45,141 nucleotides of DNA. It comes from Cyanobacteria bacterium GSL.Bin1. Lineage in GTDB: Bacteria; Cyanobacteriota; Cyanobacteriia; Cyanobacteriales; Rubidibacteraceae. Location: NCBI GenBank assembly GCA_009909085.1, contig JAAANX010000050.1, forward strand, positions 1 to 45,141. The letters are read 5' to 3'. The notes beneath the pieces were generated by a model that did no database searches, was not told the origin of the DNA, and worked only from the letters and a program-made list of their open reading frames with translations. The position numbers and the translations under genes are program-made. Shown one piece after another: positions 26,035-34,485 of this stretch; position 1 is the first letter of the stretch; each line of letters starts with the position of its first letter.

Positions 26035-27081
26035 ATGAATCATTTTTCTGAGCTGCCGATCCCTTCTTTTTTTAATCCAGAGAAGGTACGAGAGGTGTGG
26101 CAAGTCCCTTATCCGGATCGCGCAGCACAAGCAGAAGCCTGGGCACAAGAACAGCAAATTCCCCCGGCTGATCAGGATGAGACTCGCATTGGTTTATTGT
26201 TGATTGATGTGCAAAATACCTTCTGTTTACCCGGCTTTGAATTGTATGTGGGGGGAAAATCAGGAAAGGGCGCGATCGAGGATAACGTCCGTTTATGTGA
26301 GTTTATTTACCGCAATCTCCATTGCTTAACTCAAATTATCGCCACGATGGATACTCATGTGGCGATGCAAATTTTTCATCCCGTTTTCTGGGTGAATGAC
26401 AAGGGAGAACATCCGACCCCAGCAACAACAATTATCTCTCATCAGGATATTGAACAGGGCGTTTGGCAGGTTAACCCAGCAGTTGTACCAAACTTTCCAG
26501 GTTGGGATGATGCCGCCTTACAAGCCTATGCCCTTCACTATGCCCGTCACTTGGATAGTACAGGAAAATATCCGCTGATGATCTGGCCCTACCACGGTAA
26601 GCTGGGAAGCATTGGTCATGCTTTGGTGTCTTCTGTAGAAGAGGCTCTATTTTTCTATACCGTAGCGCGCAAACGTCAAACCCAATACGAAATTAAAGGG
26701 AATAACCCGCTCACAGAAAATTATTCGGTGTTACGTCCGGAAGTAATGACCGATCACAATGGCAACCCCATCGCGCAGGAAAATCGCGCTTTAATTGAAC
26801 AATTATTAAACTTTGACCATTTAATCATTGCTGGACAAGCCAAAAGCCATTGTGTCGCCTGGACTATTGATGATTTACTGACCGAAATCCAGCAGCGCGA
26901 TCCTAACTTAGCCAAAAAAGTTTATCTGTTGGAAGATTGTACCTCGCCAGTAGTGGTTCCCGGTGGTGCTGACTTTAGTGAACAAGCAGATGCTGCTTTT
27001 CAGCGTTTTCAAGCCAACGGAATGCACTTGGTTCAATCCACCGAACCGATGAAAAATTATTTGTCTAGTGTTAAACAGTGA
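26035..27081 (+). CDS. Isochorismatase-like cysteine hydrolase
   Basis: 348 residues, longer than simple nicotinamidases (about 200). The Asp-Lys-Cys triad is readable: Asp in GLLLIDVQNTFC, Lys probably in WPYHGKLGSIGH, and Cys in IIAGQAKSHCVAWTIDDL. The metal/substrate region ATMDTHVAMQIFHP is also present. An N-terminal extension of about 55 residues precedes the core. Nicotinamidase is one possible activity, but the extra length leaves the substrate open. ATG preceded by CAAGGGAAA, a weak ribosome site. Followed by repeat-rich spacer. Confidence 0.82.
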   Translation: MNHFSELPIPSFFNPEKVREVWQVPYPDRAAQAEAWAQEQQIPPADQDETRIGLLLIDVQNTFCLPGFELYVGGKSGKGAIEDNVRLCEFIYRNLHCLTQIIATMDTHVAMQIFHPVFWVNDKGEHPTPATTIISHQDIEQGVWQVNPAVVPNFPGWDDAALQAYALHYARHLDSTGKYPLMIWPYHGKLGSIGHALVSSVEEALFFYTVARKRQTQYEIKGNNPLTENYSVLRPEVMTDHNGNPIAQENRALIEQLLNFDHLIIAGQAKSHCVAWTIDDLLTEIQQRDPNLAKKVYLLEDCTSPVVVPGGADFSEQADAAFQRFQANGMHLVQSTEPMKNYLSSVKQ

Positions 27082-27159
27082 TCAGTTACCAGCTCCTGAA
27101 GGGCATTATGCCCCGAACAGAAGAAAAGAAACTAACCTAATCCCTTGATAGGAGAGGAG

Positions 27160-27178
27160 TTGAGGTGTTTTTCCTCAA
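27160..27178. terminator. Weak terminator-like hairpin
   Basis: TTGAGG and CCTCAA arms (27160-27165, 27173-27178) around a T-rich loop, 79 bases after the hydrolase stop. Short stem and no T-run after it on the plus strand, so termination is only a possibility. Confidence 0.3.
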
Positions 27179-27204
27179 TTGAAGTTTCTGGAGAGTTACC
27201 AGTT

Positions 27205-27323
27205 ACCAATGACCAATGACCAATGACCAATGACCAATGACCAATGACCAATGACCAATGACTAATGACTAATGACTAATGACCAATGACTAATGACTAA
27301 TGACTAATGACTAATGACTAATG
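27205..27323 (+). repeat. Heptanucleotide array, 17 perfect units of ACYAATG
   Basis: Eight ACCAATG units, then three ACTAATG, one ACCAATG and five ACTAATG, without a break in register, followed by a degenerate unit. The array ends seven bases before the stop codon of menF (minus strand, stop at 27331-27333). Short tandemly repeated heptamers are known in cyanobacterial genomes (STRR sequences); this exact motif was not compared with them. Confidence 0.95.
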
Positions 27324-27330
27324 ACTAAAG

Positions 27331-28758
27331 TTATCGCAGTGCTTTTAACATCGCTTGCAATTTGAGTTGGACTTCCGCCAATTCCTTTTCCGGGTTTGAA
27401 CCCGCAACAATCCCTGCGCCAGCGTATAAACGGGCACGGTTTTTGTTAATCATTGCTGAGCGAATTCCCACCATAAACTCAGCATTCCCATGAGTATCTA
27501 GCCAACCCAGGGGGGCTGCATAAAGACCCCGATCAAAACTTTCGTATTCTCGGATTTTTTCGAGCGCGATCGCGCTAGGAACACCGGCTACAGCTGGTGT
27601 TGGATGCAGTTGAGCAACGATATCTAAAGGGTTCAGATGACTAGGAACGTCTGCTTGAATCAGTGTCCACAGATGTTGAATATTATTCAGTTTTAAAAGT
27701 TGACGGCGCGATCGTTGCGGAGTGAGTCCAATTGCAGTTAATTGTTGACTAATATAATCACTCACTGCTTGATGTTCTCGTCTTTCTTTTTCGCTGTTGA
27801 GGAGAGTTTGCGCCAGTTTTTGATCGGCGATTCTGCTTTTGCCACGAGGGGCAGAACCCGCTAACGCATCACTGACTAACCGTTGCTTCCTCAGACTAAA
27901 TAAACGTTCGGGGGTTGCGCCAATAAATGTTGTTCCTCGATCATTGCCAACCGAAAAAATGTAACAGGCTGGGTGTTTTTGTCGTAAATCATGCAATGAT
28001 AGGAAGGGATCAAACCTACACTGAGAAATGACATCAAGGTGATGAGATAAAACAATTTTACTGAGGTGGTTGTCTCGAATTTCTTGCAAGGCATAATCAA
28101 CGGCTTGCTTAAACTGATTTTTTTGTCTAATTTCAGTGTGTTGTAAGGGTTGATTGGTAACAGAAAATAAAGGAAAAGGAAAGCTTACTAAAGACTGAGA
28201 GTGTGCTTCAATTTCTTGAATTTTAGCTTGAATTTCTGCTTGAATCGTTGCCGGATTTGTCTGAGCAGATAAAGTGCAATTATAAGTGAGAAAGCAAGAA
28301 TTTTGGCGGCGAGTAACTTGCCATTTCGGAATAAAAATTGTTGCGGCTGGAAAGGGAGAGGATAATGGCGAAAAAGGGAAAAATGTAAAACTGGTTAAAA
28401 ATTTGACACCCACTTCAGCAACATTGGTTTCTCCCGTTTCAATAATTTTATCTTGATACTGATCGATAAAGGCTTGGGTTTTTTCTAAGCGATGAGGGGT
28501 GGTAATATTTTTTTCCTGACAGCTATCCCAGGCCGCGATCGCGCTGTTTTCTTGTTGATTTTCCCAATAAAAAGTTCGTTGGTGAGGGCAAGCAAATTGT
28601 TGTAAAGTTGCCAGCGGATCGATCGCAGAAAGCAATTGTGTGACGCTAACAATTAACGATTCGTTTCGAGCTTGGCATTGACGCTGACAATTTTGTAAGA
28701 AGGAAGACAGGCTTTGATCATCGGCTAAACCTCTAGCGTAGCAGGAAGTCACTGACAT
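27331..28758 (-). CDS. menF: Isochorismate synthase
   Basis: 475 residues of the chorismate-binding family. It converts chorismate to isochorismate, the first committed step to phylloquinone (photosystem I quinone). Core motifs: KIVLSHHLDV, IFSVGNDRGTTFIGATPERLF, DALAGSAPRGK, HLHPTPAVAG-like text (QLHPTPAVAGVPS) and ARLYAGAGIVAGSNPEKEL. The N-terminal 200 residues are variable, as usual. ATG at 28758, divergent from menA across 200 bases; the shared spacer suggests joint control of both phylloquinone genes. Confidence 0.9.
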   Translation of the reverse strand: MSVTSCYARGLADDQSLSSFLQNCQRQCQARNESLIVSVTQLLSAIDPLATLQQFACPHQRTFYWENQQENSAIAAWDSCQEKNITTPHRLEKTQAFIDQYQDKIIETGETNVAEVGVKFLTSFTFFPFSPLSSPFPAATIFIPKWQVTRRQNSCFLTYNCTLSAQTNPATIQAEIQAKIQEIEAHSQSLVSFPFPLFSVTNQPLQHTEIRQKNQFKQAVDYALQEIRDNHLSKIVLSHHLDVISQCRFDPFLSLHDLRQKHPACYIFSVGNDRGTTFIGATPERLFSLRKQRLVSDALAGSAPRGKSRIADQKLAQTLLNSEKERREHQAVSDYISQQLTAIGLTPQRSRRQLLKLNNIQHLWTLIQADVPSHLNPLDIVAQLHPTPAVAGVPSAIALEKIREYESFDRGLYAAPLGWLDTHGNAEFMVGIRSAMINKNRARLYAGAGIVAGSNPEKELAEVQLKLQAMLKALR

Positions 28759-28958
28759 GAGGGCAATAATTGTAAATAATTTTATAATCTTGCTGGTCTT
28801 AGGGGAACAAAGATGATATTTCTAATGGAGATGTTGTATCCGATTTCAACCATTGCTCGCTATTAATTCATCTTAACAACGATTTTAGCGATCCTCGAAG
28901 CGAGATCGCTGAAGCGTTACACTTAATGGTAAACTCGCGATGAGCTTGTTATTTTCTT

Positions 28959-29891
28959 ATGCGTTTAACTAGTTCCCAAAAGATAACTGTAAAAAAAATT
29001 AATACATCATTATGGATCGCGGCAATTAAACCTCCAATTTATAGTGTTGCCGTAGTCCCAATTACGATGGGAACTCTGGTTGCTTACCGGGAAACAAAAC
29101 AACTGGACTGGTCGATCTTTTTCCTGTTTCTACTATCAGGAATTCTCATTATTGCTTGGTTAAATTTAAGCAACGACGTTTTTGATTCTGAAACCGGAAT
29201 TGATGTTAATAAAACCACATCAGTTGTGAATATTACCGGGAATAAATCCCTAGTTTTTTGGGTGAGTAATATTTGTCTAGTGGGAGCCCTTTTCGGGTTG
29301 GGCGCGATCGCGTGGCTACAACAAGATTGGCTTGTAGTGGGAGGAGTACTTCTCGCTTGTTTCTTAGGCTACACTTACCAGGGACCGCCCTTTCGACTGG
29401 GTTATCAAGGTTTAGGAGAATTGATCTGCTTCATTTGTTTTGGACCACTTGCGATTAGTGCTGCCTACTATTCCCAAGCTCAAGCGTTTAGTCCCTTTGC
29501 TTTGGCCATATCGACCCTGATCGGTATTAATACCTCGATCATCCTTTTTTGTTCCCATTTCCATCAAGTAGAAGATGATTTGGCAGCGGGAAAGCGCTCT
29601 CCCATTGTGCGCTTAGGAACACAAACCGGTGCAAATGTTCTCTTTGCTCTAACGGCAAGCATCTTTCTTTTAACAGTTTTCTGGATCACTTGGGGGTATT
29701 TTCCCATTGCCAGTCTACTCATTTTTCTCGCCTTACCTTGGGCTTATCAGCTCGTGCGCCACGTGCAACAATATCATGATCAACCGCAAAAGGTCAGTAA
29801 CTCCAAGTTTATTGCCGTGCAATTTTATCTCTGGAGTAGTCTGTTTCTTGGTGTTGGGATACTACTCGAAATCCAAACCCATTTGAGTTAA
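28959..29891 (+). CDS. menA: 1,4-dihydroxy-2-naphthoate phytyltransferase (MenA)
   Basis: 310 residues with about eight hydrophobic helices; UbiA-superfamily membrane prenyltransferase. It attaches the phytyl chain to dihydroxynaphthoate in phylloquinone synthesis. The first Asp motif NLSNDVFDSETGID (NDxxDxxxG) and the second region SHFHQVEDDLAAGKRSPIV are intact. WIAAIKPPIYSVAVVPITMG matches the start of MenA proteins. Divergent from menF. Confidence 0.93.
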   Translation: MRLTSSQKITVKKINTSLWIAAIKPPIYSVAVVPITMGTLVAYRETKQLDWSIFFLFLLSGILIIAWLNLSNDVFDSETGIDVNKTTSVVNITGNKSLVFWVSNICLVGALFGLGAIAWLQQDWLVVGGVLLACFLGYTYQGPPFRLGYQGLGELICFICFGPLAISAAYYSQAQAFSPFALAISTLIGINTSIILFCSHFHQVEDDLAAGKRSPIVRLGTQTGANVLFALTASIFLLTVFWITWGYFPIASLLIFLALPWAYQLVRHVQQYHDQPQKVSNSKFIAVQFYLWSSLFLGVGILLEIQTHLS

Positions 29892-29953
29892 CGATCTCAA
29901 AGCATTAGTCCTGTCATCGCGCTTGAGTCAAATCAGAACTGGCACAAATCCCC

Positions 29954-30424
29954 CTAACAGCGCGGGCAATCCACCCAGTTGGCTTCAATTGTTCCATCTG
30001 GGTTAATGCTGGCTTCTTTCTTCCAAATGGGGGCATTGTGCTTTAAAGTATCGATCGCGTACTGACAAGCGGCAAAGGCTTCACTGCGATGAGGACAGCC
30101 CACTGCAACCAGGACACTAATTTCCCCAATTTGAAGCCGTCCAATGCGATGATGAATGACTACCCGATTCACGGGCGACCATTGCTGACGAATGTGGGCT
30201 GCAATTTGTTGAAACAGCGCGATCGCCATGGGTTCATAGGCTTGATATTCCAGATACGCCACGGGTTTCCCGGCGGTTTGTTCCCGTACCGTGCCACTCA
30301 TGACCACAATTGCGCCATTGGCGGGATCATCAGCGAGACGATACACTTCATCAAACGATAAGGGGGCCAAGGCAATGTGAAAGTGATCATGCGGATGACG
30401 AGTAATCGTTGGCGTAGAAAGCAT
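29954..30424 (-). CDS. moaE: Molybdopterin synthase catalytic subunit MoaE
   Basis: 156 residues. MoaE, with thiocarboxylated MoaD, puts the dithiolene sulfurs into precursor Z to make molybdopterin. Motifs: IVVMSGTVREQTAGKPVAYLE-type text with LEYQAYEPMA, VVIHHRIGRLQIGEISVLVAV-type text with HRIGRLQIGE, and the catalytic-lysine segment PIWKKEAS. ATG at 30424 lies two bases after the stop of the upstream ABC ATPase gene, so the two are cotranscribed. No moaD is in the window. Confidence 0.94.
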   Translation of the reverse strand: MLSTPTITRHPHDHFHIALAPLSFDEVYRLADDPANGAIVVMSGTVREQTAGKPVAYLEYQAYEPMAIALFQQIAAHIRQQWSPVNRVVIHHRIGRLQIGEISVLVAVGCPHRSEAFAACQYAIDTLKHNAPIWKKEASINPDGTIEANWVDCPRC

Positions 30425-30426
30425 GG

Positions 30427-31551
30427 TTAAAGTTTTTGGGTTAACTGCGGTTGCTGGTGTCCTACTTTGGCTTCCTCTGAAGCGTGACTGGGAAAGAGAT
30501 GTAATAAGCCCTCATTACAGCTTACTCGCACTCGCGTTTGCGAGGCTAAGGGTTGTTTTTGATAGGTTCGCGCTTGTAATTGCAGTCCCGAAGGAAGTTG
30601 TAGGCGGTAGCGATGTTCCCGTCCTAAAAATTCGCGATCGCGCACCACAATTGCTGAGGCTTCATCAGGAATGAGTGTAATATCTTCTTGACGAATCATT
30701 AAATCCCCCTGATCCCCTTGTACCTGATCTGAAATTTGTGAGGGGTCTAAAATGAACGTTCCAACTTCCGTTTCCCAGCCGTTTCTACTGCGAGAAGCCG
30801 GGAGGAAATTCCCTTGAGTCACAAATTCTGCAACAAAACGCGAAGCCGGGTAAGTATAAACCGTTTCTGGGGTATCATGCTGTTCTAGATTACCCTGTTG
30901 CATCACTGCCACAGAATCGGAAATGGAAAGGGCTTCTTCTTGATCATGAGTGACAAATACGGCAGCAATGCCGGAAGCTTTGAGAATATCTCGTAACTCT
31001 GTTCGTAGGCGCAAGCGGACTTGTACATCCAAATTACTTAACGGTTCATCTAATAAGACTAAATTAGGACGAGGGGCTAAGGCGCGGGCTAGGGCAACTC
31101 GTTGTTGTTGACCGCCAGAGAGTTCATGAGGATAGCGCTGTTCCAAGCCTTCTAAACCCACTAGAGTTAAAGCGGCTTGCACTTGTTTTTTGAGGTTCGC
31201 CACACTCTGGTTGCGATGTTGTTTTAAACCAAAAGCAATATTTTTCGCCACATTCAGATGAGGAAATAGCGCATAATCTTGAAACACCATTCCCACATCC
31301 CGCCGTTCTGGGGGCACATTAGACGTGGCATCAGCAACTACTTTCCCAGCAATCGTAATCTTACCCTGTAACGGTTGCTCAAACCCCGCAATCAGCCGCA
31401 AAAGCGTCGTTTTTCCGCACCCAGACGGTCCTAATAAGCTCAGTAAATGCCCTTGGGGTAACGTGAAGCTAACTTGATTGACAGCTGGGATGCCTTGACG
31501 AGAATACTTTTTACTAACGCCTTCTAGGTGCAGAATGGGAGATTGTTTCAT
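30427..31551 (-). CDS. ABC transporter ATP-binding protein, Fe(III)/FutC-like with TOBE domain
   Basis: 374 residues from ATG 31551 (an upstream TTG at 31587 is unlikely). Walker A GPSGCGKTTLL, Q-loop VFQDYALFPHLNV, signature LSGGQQQRVALARAL, Walker B LVLLDEPLSNLD and the switch His (VFVTHDQEEAL) are intact. A TOBE-like regulatory domain fills about 250-360. The closest family by layout is FbpC/FutC, the ATPase of ferric iron importers; other type I importers (thiosulfate, polyamine) use the same layout. No permease or binding protein is nearby, so it probably works with partners encoded elsewhere. Directly precedes moaE. Confidence 0.82.
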   Translation of the reverse strand: MKQSPILHLEGVSKKYSRQGIPAVNQVSFTLPQGHLLSLLGPSGCGKTTLLRLIAGFEQPLQGKITIAGKVVADATSNVPPERRDVGMVFQDYALFPHLNVAKNIAFGLKQHRNQSVANLKKQVQAALTLVGLEGLEQRYPHELSGGQQQRVALARALAPRPNLVLLDEPLSNLDVQVRLRLRTELRDILKASGIAAVFVTHDQEEALSISDSVAVMQQGNLEQHDTPETVYTYPASRFVAEFVTQGNFLPASRSRNGWETEVGTFILDPSQISDQVQGDQGDLMIRQEDITLIPDEASAIVVRDREFLGREHRYRLQLPSGLQLQARTYQKQPLASQTRVRVSCNEGLLHLFPSHASEEAKVGHQQPQLTQKL

Positions 31552-31637
31552 CAGTGAGTTTGCGCGATGGATCGCTTGCGACAGCAATTACAAATACTCC
31601 CCCCATCATAAAAGACTTTTTGCAGAATTTTTGCAGT

Positions 31638-31704
31638 TGAGCAACGCTCAAGGCTTGTGAACCCGTAGGGCGAAAGCCCGCGCCGTAGGTATGCATTCGG
31701 GTTC
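31638..31704. repeat. Nested palindromic element, possible IS200/IS605-derived remnant
   Basis: Three stems in 67 bases: TGAGC/GCTCA (31638-31650), an outer stem GAACCCG (31659-31665) with CGGGTTC (31698-31704), and inside it GGGCGAAAGCCC (31668-31679), a perfect stem with GAAA loop. It lies in the spacer between two divergent genes. The style (CGTAGGGCGAAAGCCCG) resembles the foldable ends of IS200/IS605-type elements. A structured 5' leader RNA is an alternative. Confidence 0.5.
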
Positions 31705-31759
31705 ATTCCTTGAGGACGTTTGCTAAGTTGAGGGAAGAGCAAATAAGGAATGATTCAAC

Positions 31760-32458
31760 ATGGAAGGGAAACAAGTTCTTCTTACCGGTGGCACCGGCGG
31801 TTTAGGTTTAGGTGTTACGCCTACAGTCGTCAAACGAGGGGCAAAACTCACGATTCCGTATCGCAGTGAAGCTTCAGTCGAGCGTCTCAAGCAAATTTTA
31901 TCACCCACTGAATTTGCCAGTATTCGCTTTGTCACATTGGATTTAACCAAAGAAAGCGCGATCGCGCAACTGATCGAAGATATGGGACGGGTTGACGTTT
32001 TAATTCATCTCGTTGGGGGCTTTTCTATGGGACAACTGGTTGATTACAGTTATGAGGACTGGAAAAAAGACTTCCAGCTCAACCTCGACACCACCTTCTT
32101 AGTTTGTAAACACAGCCTCCGTGCCATGATTAACGCGGGTTATGGACGCATTGTAACCGTTGGTTCAAAAGGGGCTGTACAACCCATGGGAGGACTCGCC
32201 TCTTACTGTGCATCTAAAGCCGGTGTTGTTGCCCTGACCCAAGCCCTTGCTGAAGAGGTGAAAAATTACGATAATATTACCGCCAATTGTGTGCTTCCCA
32301 GCATTATTGATACCCCCACCAACCGCGAAGCGATGGGAAGCGACCAAGCCGATCAATGGGTTAAACCAGAATCACTGGCAGAAGCAATTTGTTATCTGGC
32401 TTCAGAAGCGGCAAGAGAAGTTCGTGGCGCCACTCTCCCAGTTTATGGAAAACTTTAG
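31760..32458 (+). CDS. Short-chain dehydrogenase/reductase (SDR) family oxidoreductase
   Basis: 232 residues, classical SDR size. The cofactor loop is TGGTGGLGLG (about 8-17), with the D-L-T segment FVTLDLTKES after the third strand. The active site shows VTVGSKGAV (Ser region) and YCASKAG (Tyr-x3-Lys). TIPYRSEASVERL, with Arg after the second strand, suggests NADP(H) preference. Substrate unknown. A 10-bp-stem hairpin follows the gene. Confidence 0.85.
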   Translation: MEGKQVLLTGGTGGLGLGVTPTVVKRGAKLTIPYRSEASVERLKQILSPTEFASIRFVTLDLTKESAIAQLIEDMGRVDVLIHLVGGFSMGQLVDYSYEDWKKDFQLNLDTTFLVCKHSLRAMINAGYGRIVTVGSKGAVQPMGGLASYCASKAGVVALTQALAEEVKNYDNITANCVLPSIIDTPTNREAMGSDQADQWVKPESLAEAICYLASEAAREVRGATLPVYGKL

Positions 32459-32493
32459 GTGGCGAAAAGGGGGATTTGAGGCTTTAACCTGAA

Positions 32494-32540
32494 AGGGTAA
32501 GGGATCAGGACAAGTTTAACCCTCCTTGAACCCTTACCCT
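32494..32540 (+). terminator. Hairpin downstream of the SDR gene
   Basis: Perfect 10-bp inverted repeat AGGGTAAGGG (32494-32503) and CCCTTACCCT (32531-32540) with a 27-base loop, 36 bases after the SDR stop. There is no T-run directly after, so it may be a terminator or an mRNA 3'-end stabiliser. Confidence 0.45.
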
Positions 32541-32667
32541 GGATTTCTCTTGAGAAGGGTGATCGCGTCACTCCATAGACAAGTCCCTTAGGATAGCCAG
32601 TGCAAGTTAAAATTTGTTGGACCCTCTACTATAGGGGATAAAAAGCAACCCCATTGCCAGAACGCCC

Positions 32668-34362
32668 ATGTTAATTTCCCTCAGAATTGAGAATTTTGCT
32701 TTAGTCGATCAACTGGAACTTGATTTAGGTACAGGCTTGAATGTCCTCACGGGAGAAACAGGGGCGGGAAAATCGATTATCCTCGACGCCATTGATGCTG
32801 CTTTAGGGGGTAAGGTGAACAGCCGTTTTATGCGCACGGGGAGTGAAAGGGCATTAGTGGAAGCCACATTTTCCCTGACGCCTGCAATTAAAAGGTGGTT
32901 GGAAGAACAGGAAATTGATTTACTCGATGATGAAACCTTGGTGTGTAGTCGCGAAATGTCACTGAAGCGGAGTGGGTTAAGATCGCGATCGCGAGTCAAT
33001 GGGGTTCTCATTAACCGGCAACTGATTAATGAACTGCGGACGTATTTAGTGGAAATTACAGCGCAAGGACAAACCGTGGCGTTGATGATCCCCGCCCGTC
33101 AACGGGAACTCCTTGATACCTATGGGGGACAAGCTTTACTCATCCAACGGAAAGAAGTGGCGAAGGCGTATGAAACCTATAGCCAGTGCAAGGAAACCCT
33201 AGAAACCCGACGCCAAACGGAACAAGAACGTCTGCAACGGTTAGATTGGATTCAGCATCAATTAGAAGAACTGCATTCGGCGCAATTAGACCAAGAATCG
33301 GAATTAGAAGAGTTAGAACAAGAGCGCGATCGCTTACTGCATGCGGTAGAGTTACAGCAACTGAGTTATCAAGTCTATCAAACTCTTTATCAACGGGATG
33401 ATGACGCCCCGGCGGGAACAGATATTCTCGGCGATGCGGAAAATCTTCTCACCGAAATGGTGCAATATGATTCCCAGCTTGCCCCCTTATTAGAGATGGT
33501 CCAAAATGCGATGACGCAAATTGTGGAAGCAGGACAACAAATTTACGCCTATGGAGAAGGCTTAGAGTCGGATCCAGACCGGTTGGCGGAAGTAGAAGAC
33601 CGGATTCGGACCTTGAAACAGATTTGTCGCAAATATGGTCCTGACTTAAAAGACGCGATCGCGCACCAAGCGGATCTCGAAGCAGAACTCAATCGCCTCA
33701 ATGATTCAGAACAATCTTTAGAAACCCTAGAAGAAAATACTAATATTGCTTACACCACCCTTATCGAAGCTTGTGGTATTCTTAGTGAACAACGAAAAGA
33801 GGCTGCCACTCGCCTCGAAGAACAACTGGTTGCTGAACTCAAACCCTTAGCAATGGAAAAGGTGCAATTTTACTGTACGCTAACTGAAATTGCTCCGAGT
33901 GCCCAAGGCACAGAACAAGTCAATTATTACTTTAGTCCTAACCCTGGAGAAACCCCAAAACCGCTTTCCGAAACTGCCTCTGGCGGAGAAATGAGCCGGT
34001 TTCTCTTAGCTTTGAAAGCTTGCTTTTCCCAAGCTGAACAGAAATTACAAACCCTTGTCTTTGATGAAATTGATACTGGGGTTTCCGGGCGAGTAGCCAA
34101 CGCGATCGGGCAGAAACTCCGTCAACTGGCCCAACAACAGCAAGTCCTTTGTGTTACCCACCAACCTCTGGTTGCCGCCTTAGCTGACTTTCATTTTCGG
34201 GTGGAGAAACAATTTTCTTCCTCTCGCACCACTGTTTGCGTGATGCGCTTAGCCGATCCCAATACCCGGCGGGATGAACTCGCCCAACTCGCTGGGGGAG
34301 ACAATGATGAGAACGCGATCGCGTTTGCCGATTCTTTACTCAAACAAGCCCAAGTCCAATGA
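32668..34362 (+). CDS. recN: DNA repair protein RecN
   Basis: 564 residues, SMC-like. RecN gathers DNA ends during double-strand break repair. Walker A LTGETGAGKSIILDAI at about 30-45, a long central coiled coil rich in Glu/Gln (about 150-350), the ABC signature SETASGGEMSRFLLALK-type segment with ASGGEMSRF, and Walker B TLVFDEIDTGVSG are all present; the final His-switch is CVTHQPLVAALADFHF. The TGA stop (34360-34362) is itself part of the first unit junction of a heptanucleotide array. Confidence 0.95.
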   Translation: MLISLRIENFALVDQLELDLGTGLNVLTGETGAGKSIILDAIDAALGGKVNSRFMRTGSERALVEATFSLTPAIKRWLEEQEIDLLDDETLVCSREMSLKRSGLRSRSRVNGVLINRQLINELRTYLVEITAQGQTVALMIPARQRELLDTYGGQALLIQRKEVAKAYETYSQCKETLETRRQTEQERLQRLDWIQHQLEELHSAQLDQESELEELEQERDRLLHAVELQQLSYQVYQTLYQRDDDAPAGTDILGDAENLLTEMVQYDSQLAPLLEMVQNAMTQIVEAGQQIYAYGEGLESDPDRLAEVEDRIRTLKQICRKYGPDLKDAIAHQADLEAELNRLNDSEQSLETLEENTNIAYTTLIEACGILSEQRKEAATRLEEQLVAELKPLAMEKVQFYCTLTEIAPSAQGTEQVNYYFSPNPGETPKPLSETASGGEMSRFLLALKACFSQAEQKLQTLVFDEIDTGVSGRVANAIGQKLRQLAQQQQVLCVTHQPLVAALADFHFRVEKQFSSSRTTVCVMRLADPNTRRDELAQLAGGDNDENAIAFADSLLKQAQVQ

Positions 34363-34403
34363 CTAATGACCAATGACCAATGACCAATGACTAATGACTA
34401 ATG
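34355..34403 (+). repeat. Heptanucleotide array starting in the recN stop codon
   Basis: One TCCAATG unit then six perfect ACYAATG units, followed by a degenerate ACTAAGT. The TGA formed between the first two units is the recN stop codon. Same motif as 27205-27323. Confidence 0.9.
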
Positions 34404-34485
34404 ACTAAGTGACTCTTAACGAAGTCTTGTTTTTTGTGTTAAGGGATTGTTAAGATAAATGGGGTAATTCTCTCCTCGTTGCCCT

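Noticed and set aside
27205-27323. CRISPR array
   Set aside because: The unit is 7 bases with no spacers, so it is a simple tandem repeat.
31638-31704. Rho-independent terminator
   Set aside because: No T-run follows on either strand and both flanking genes read away from it.
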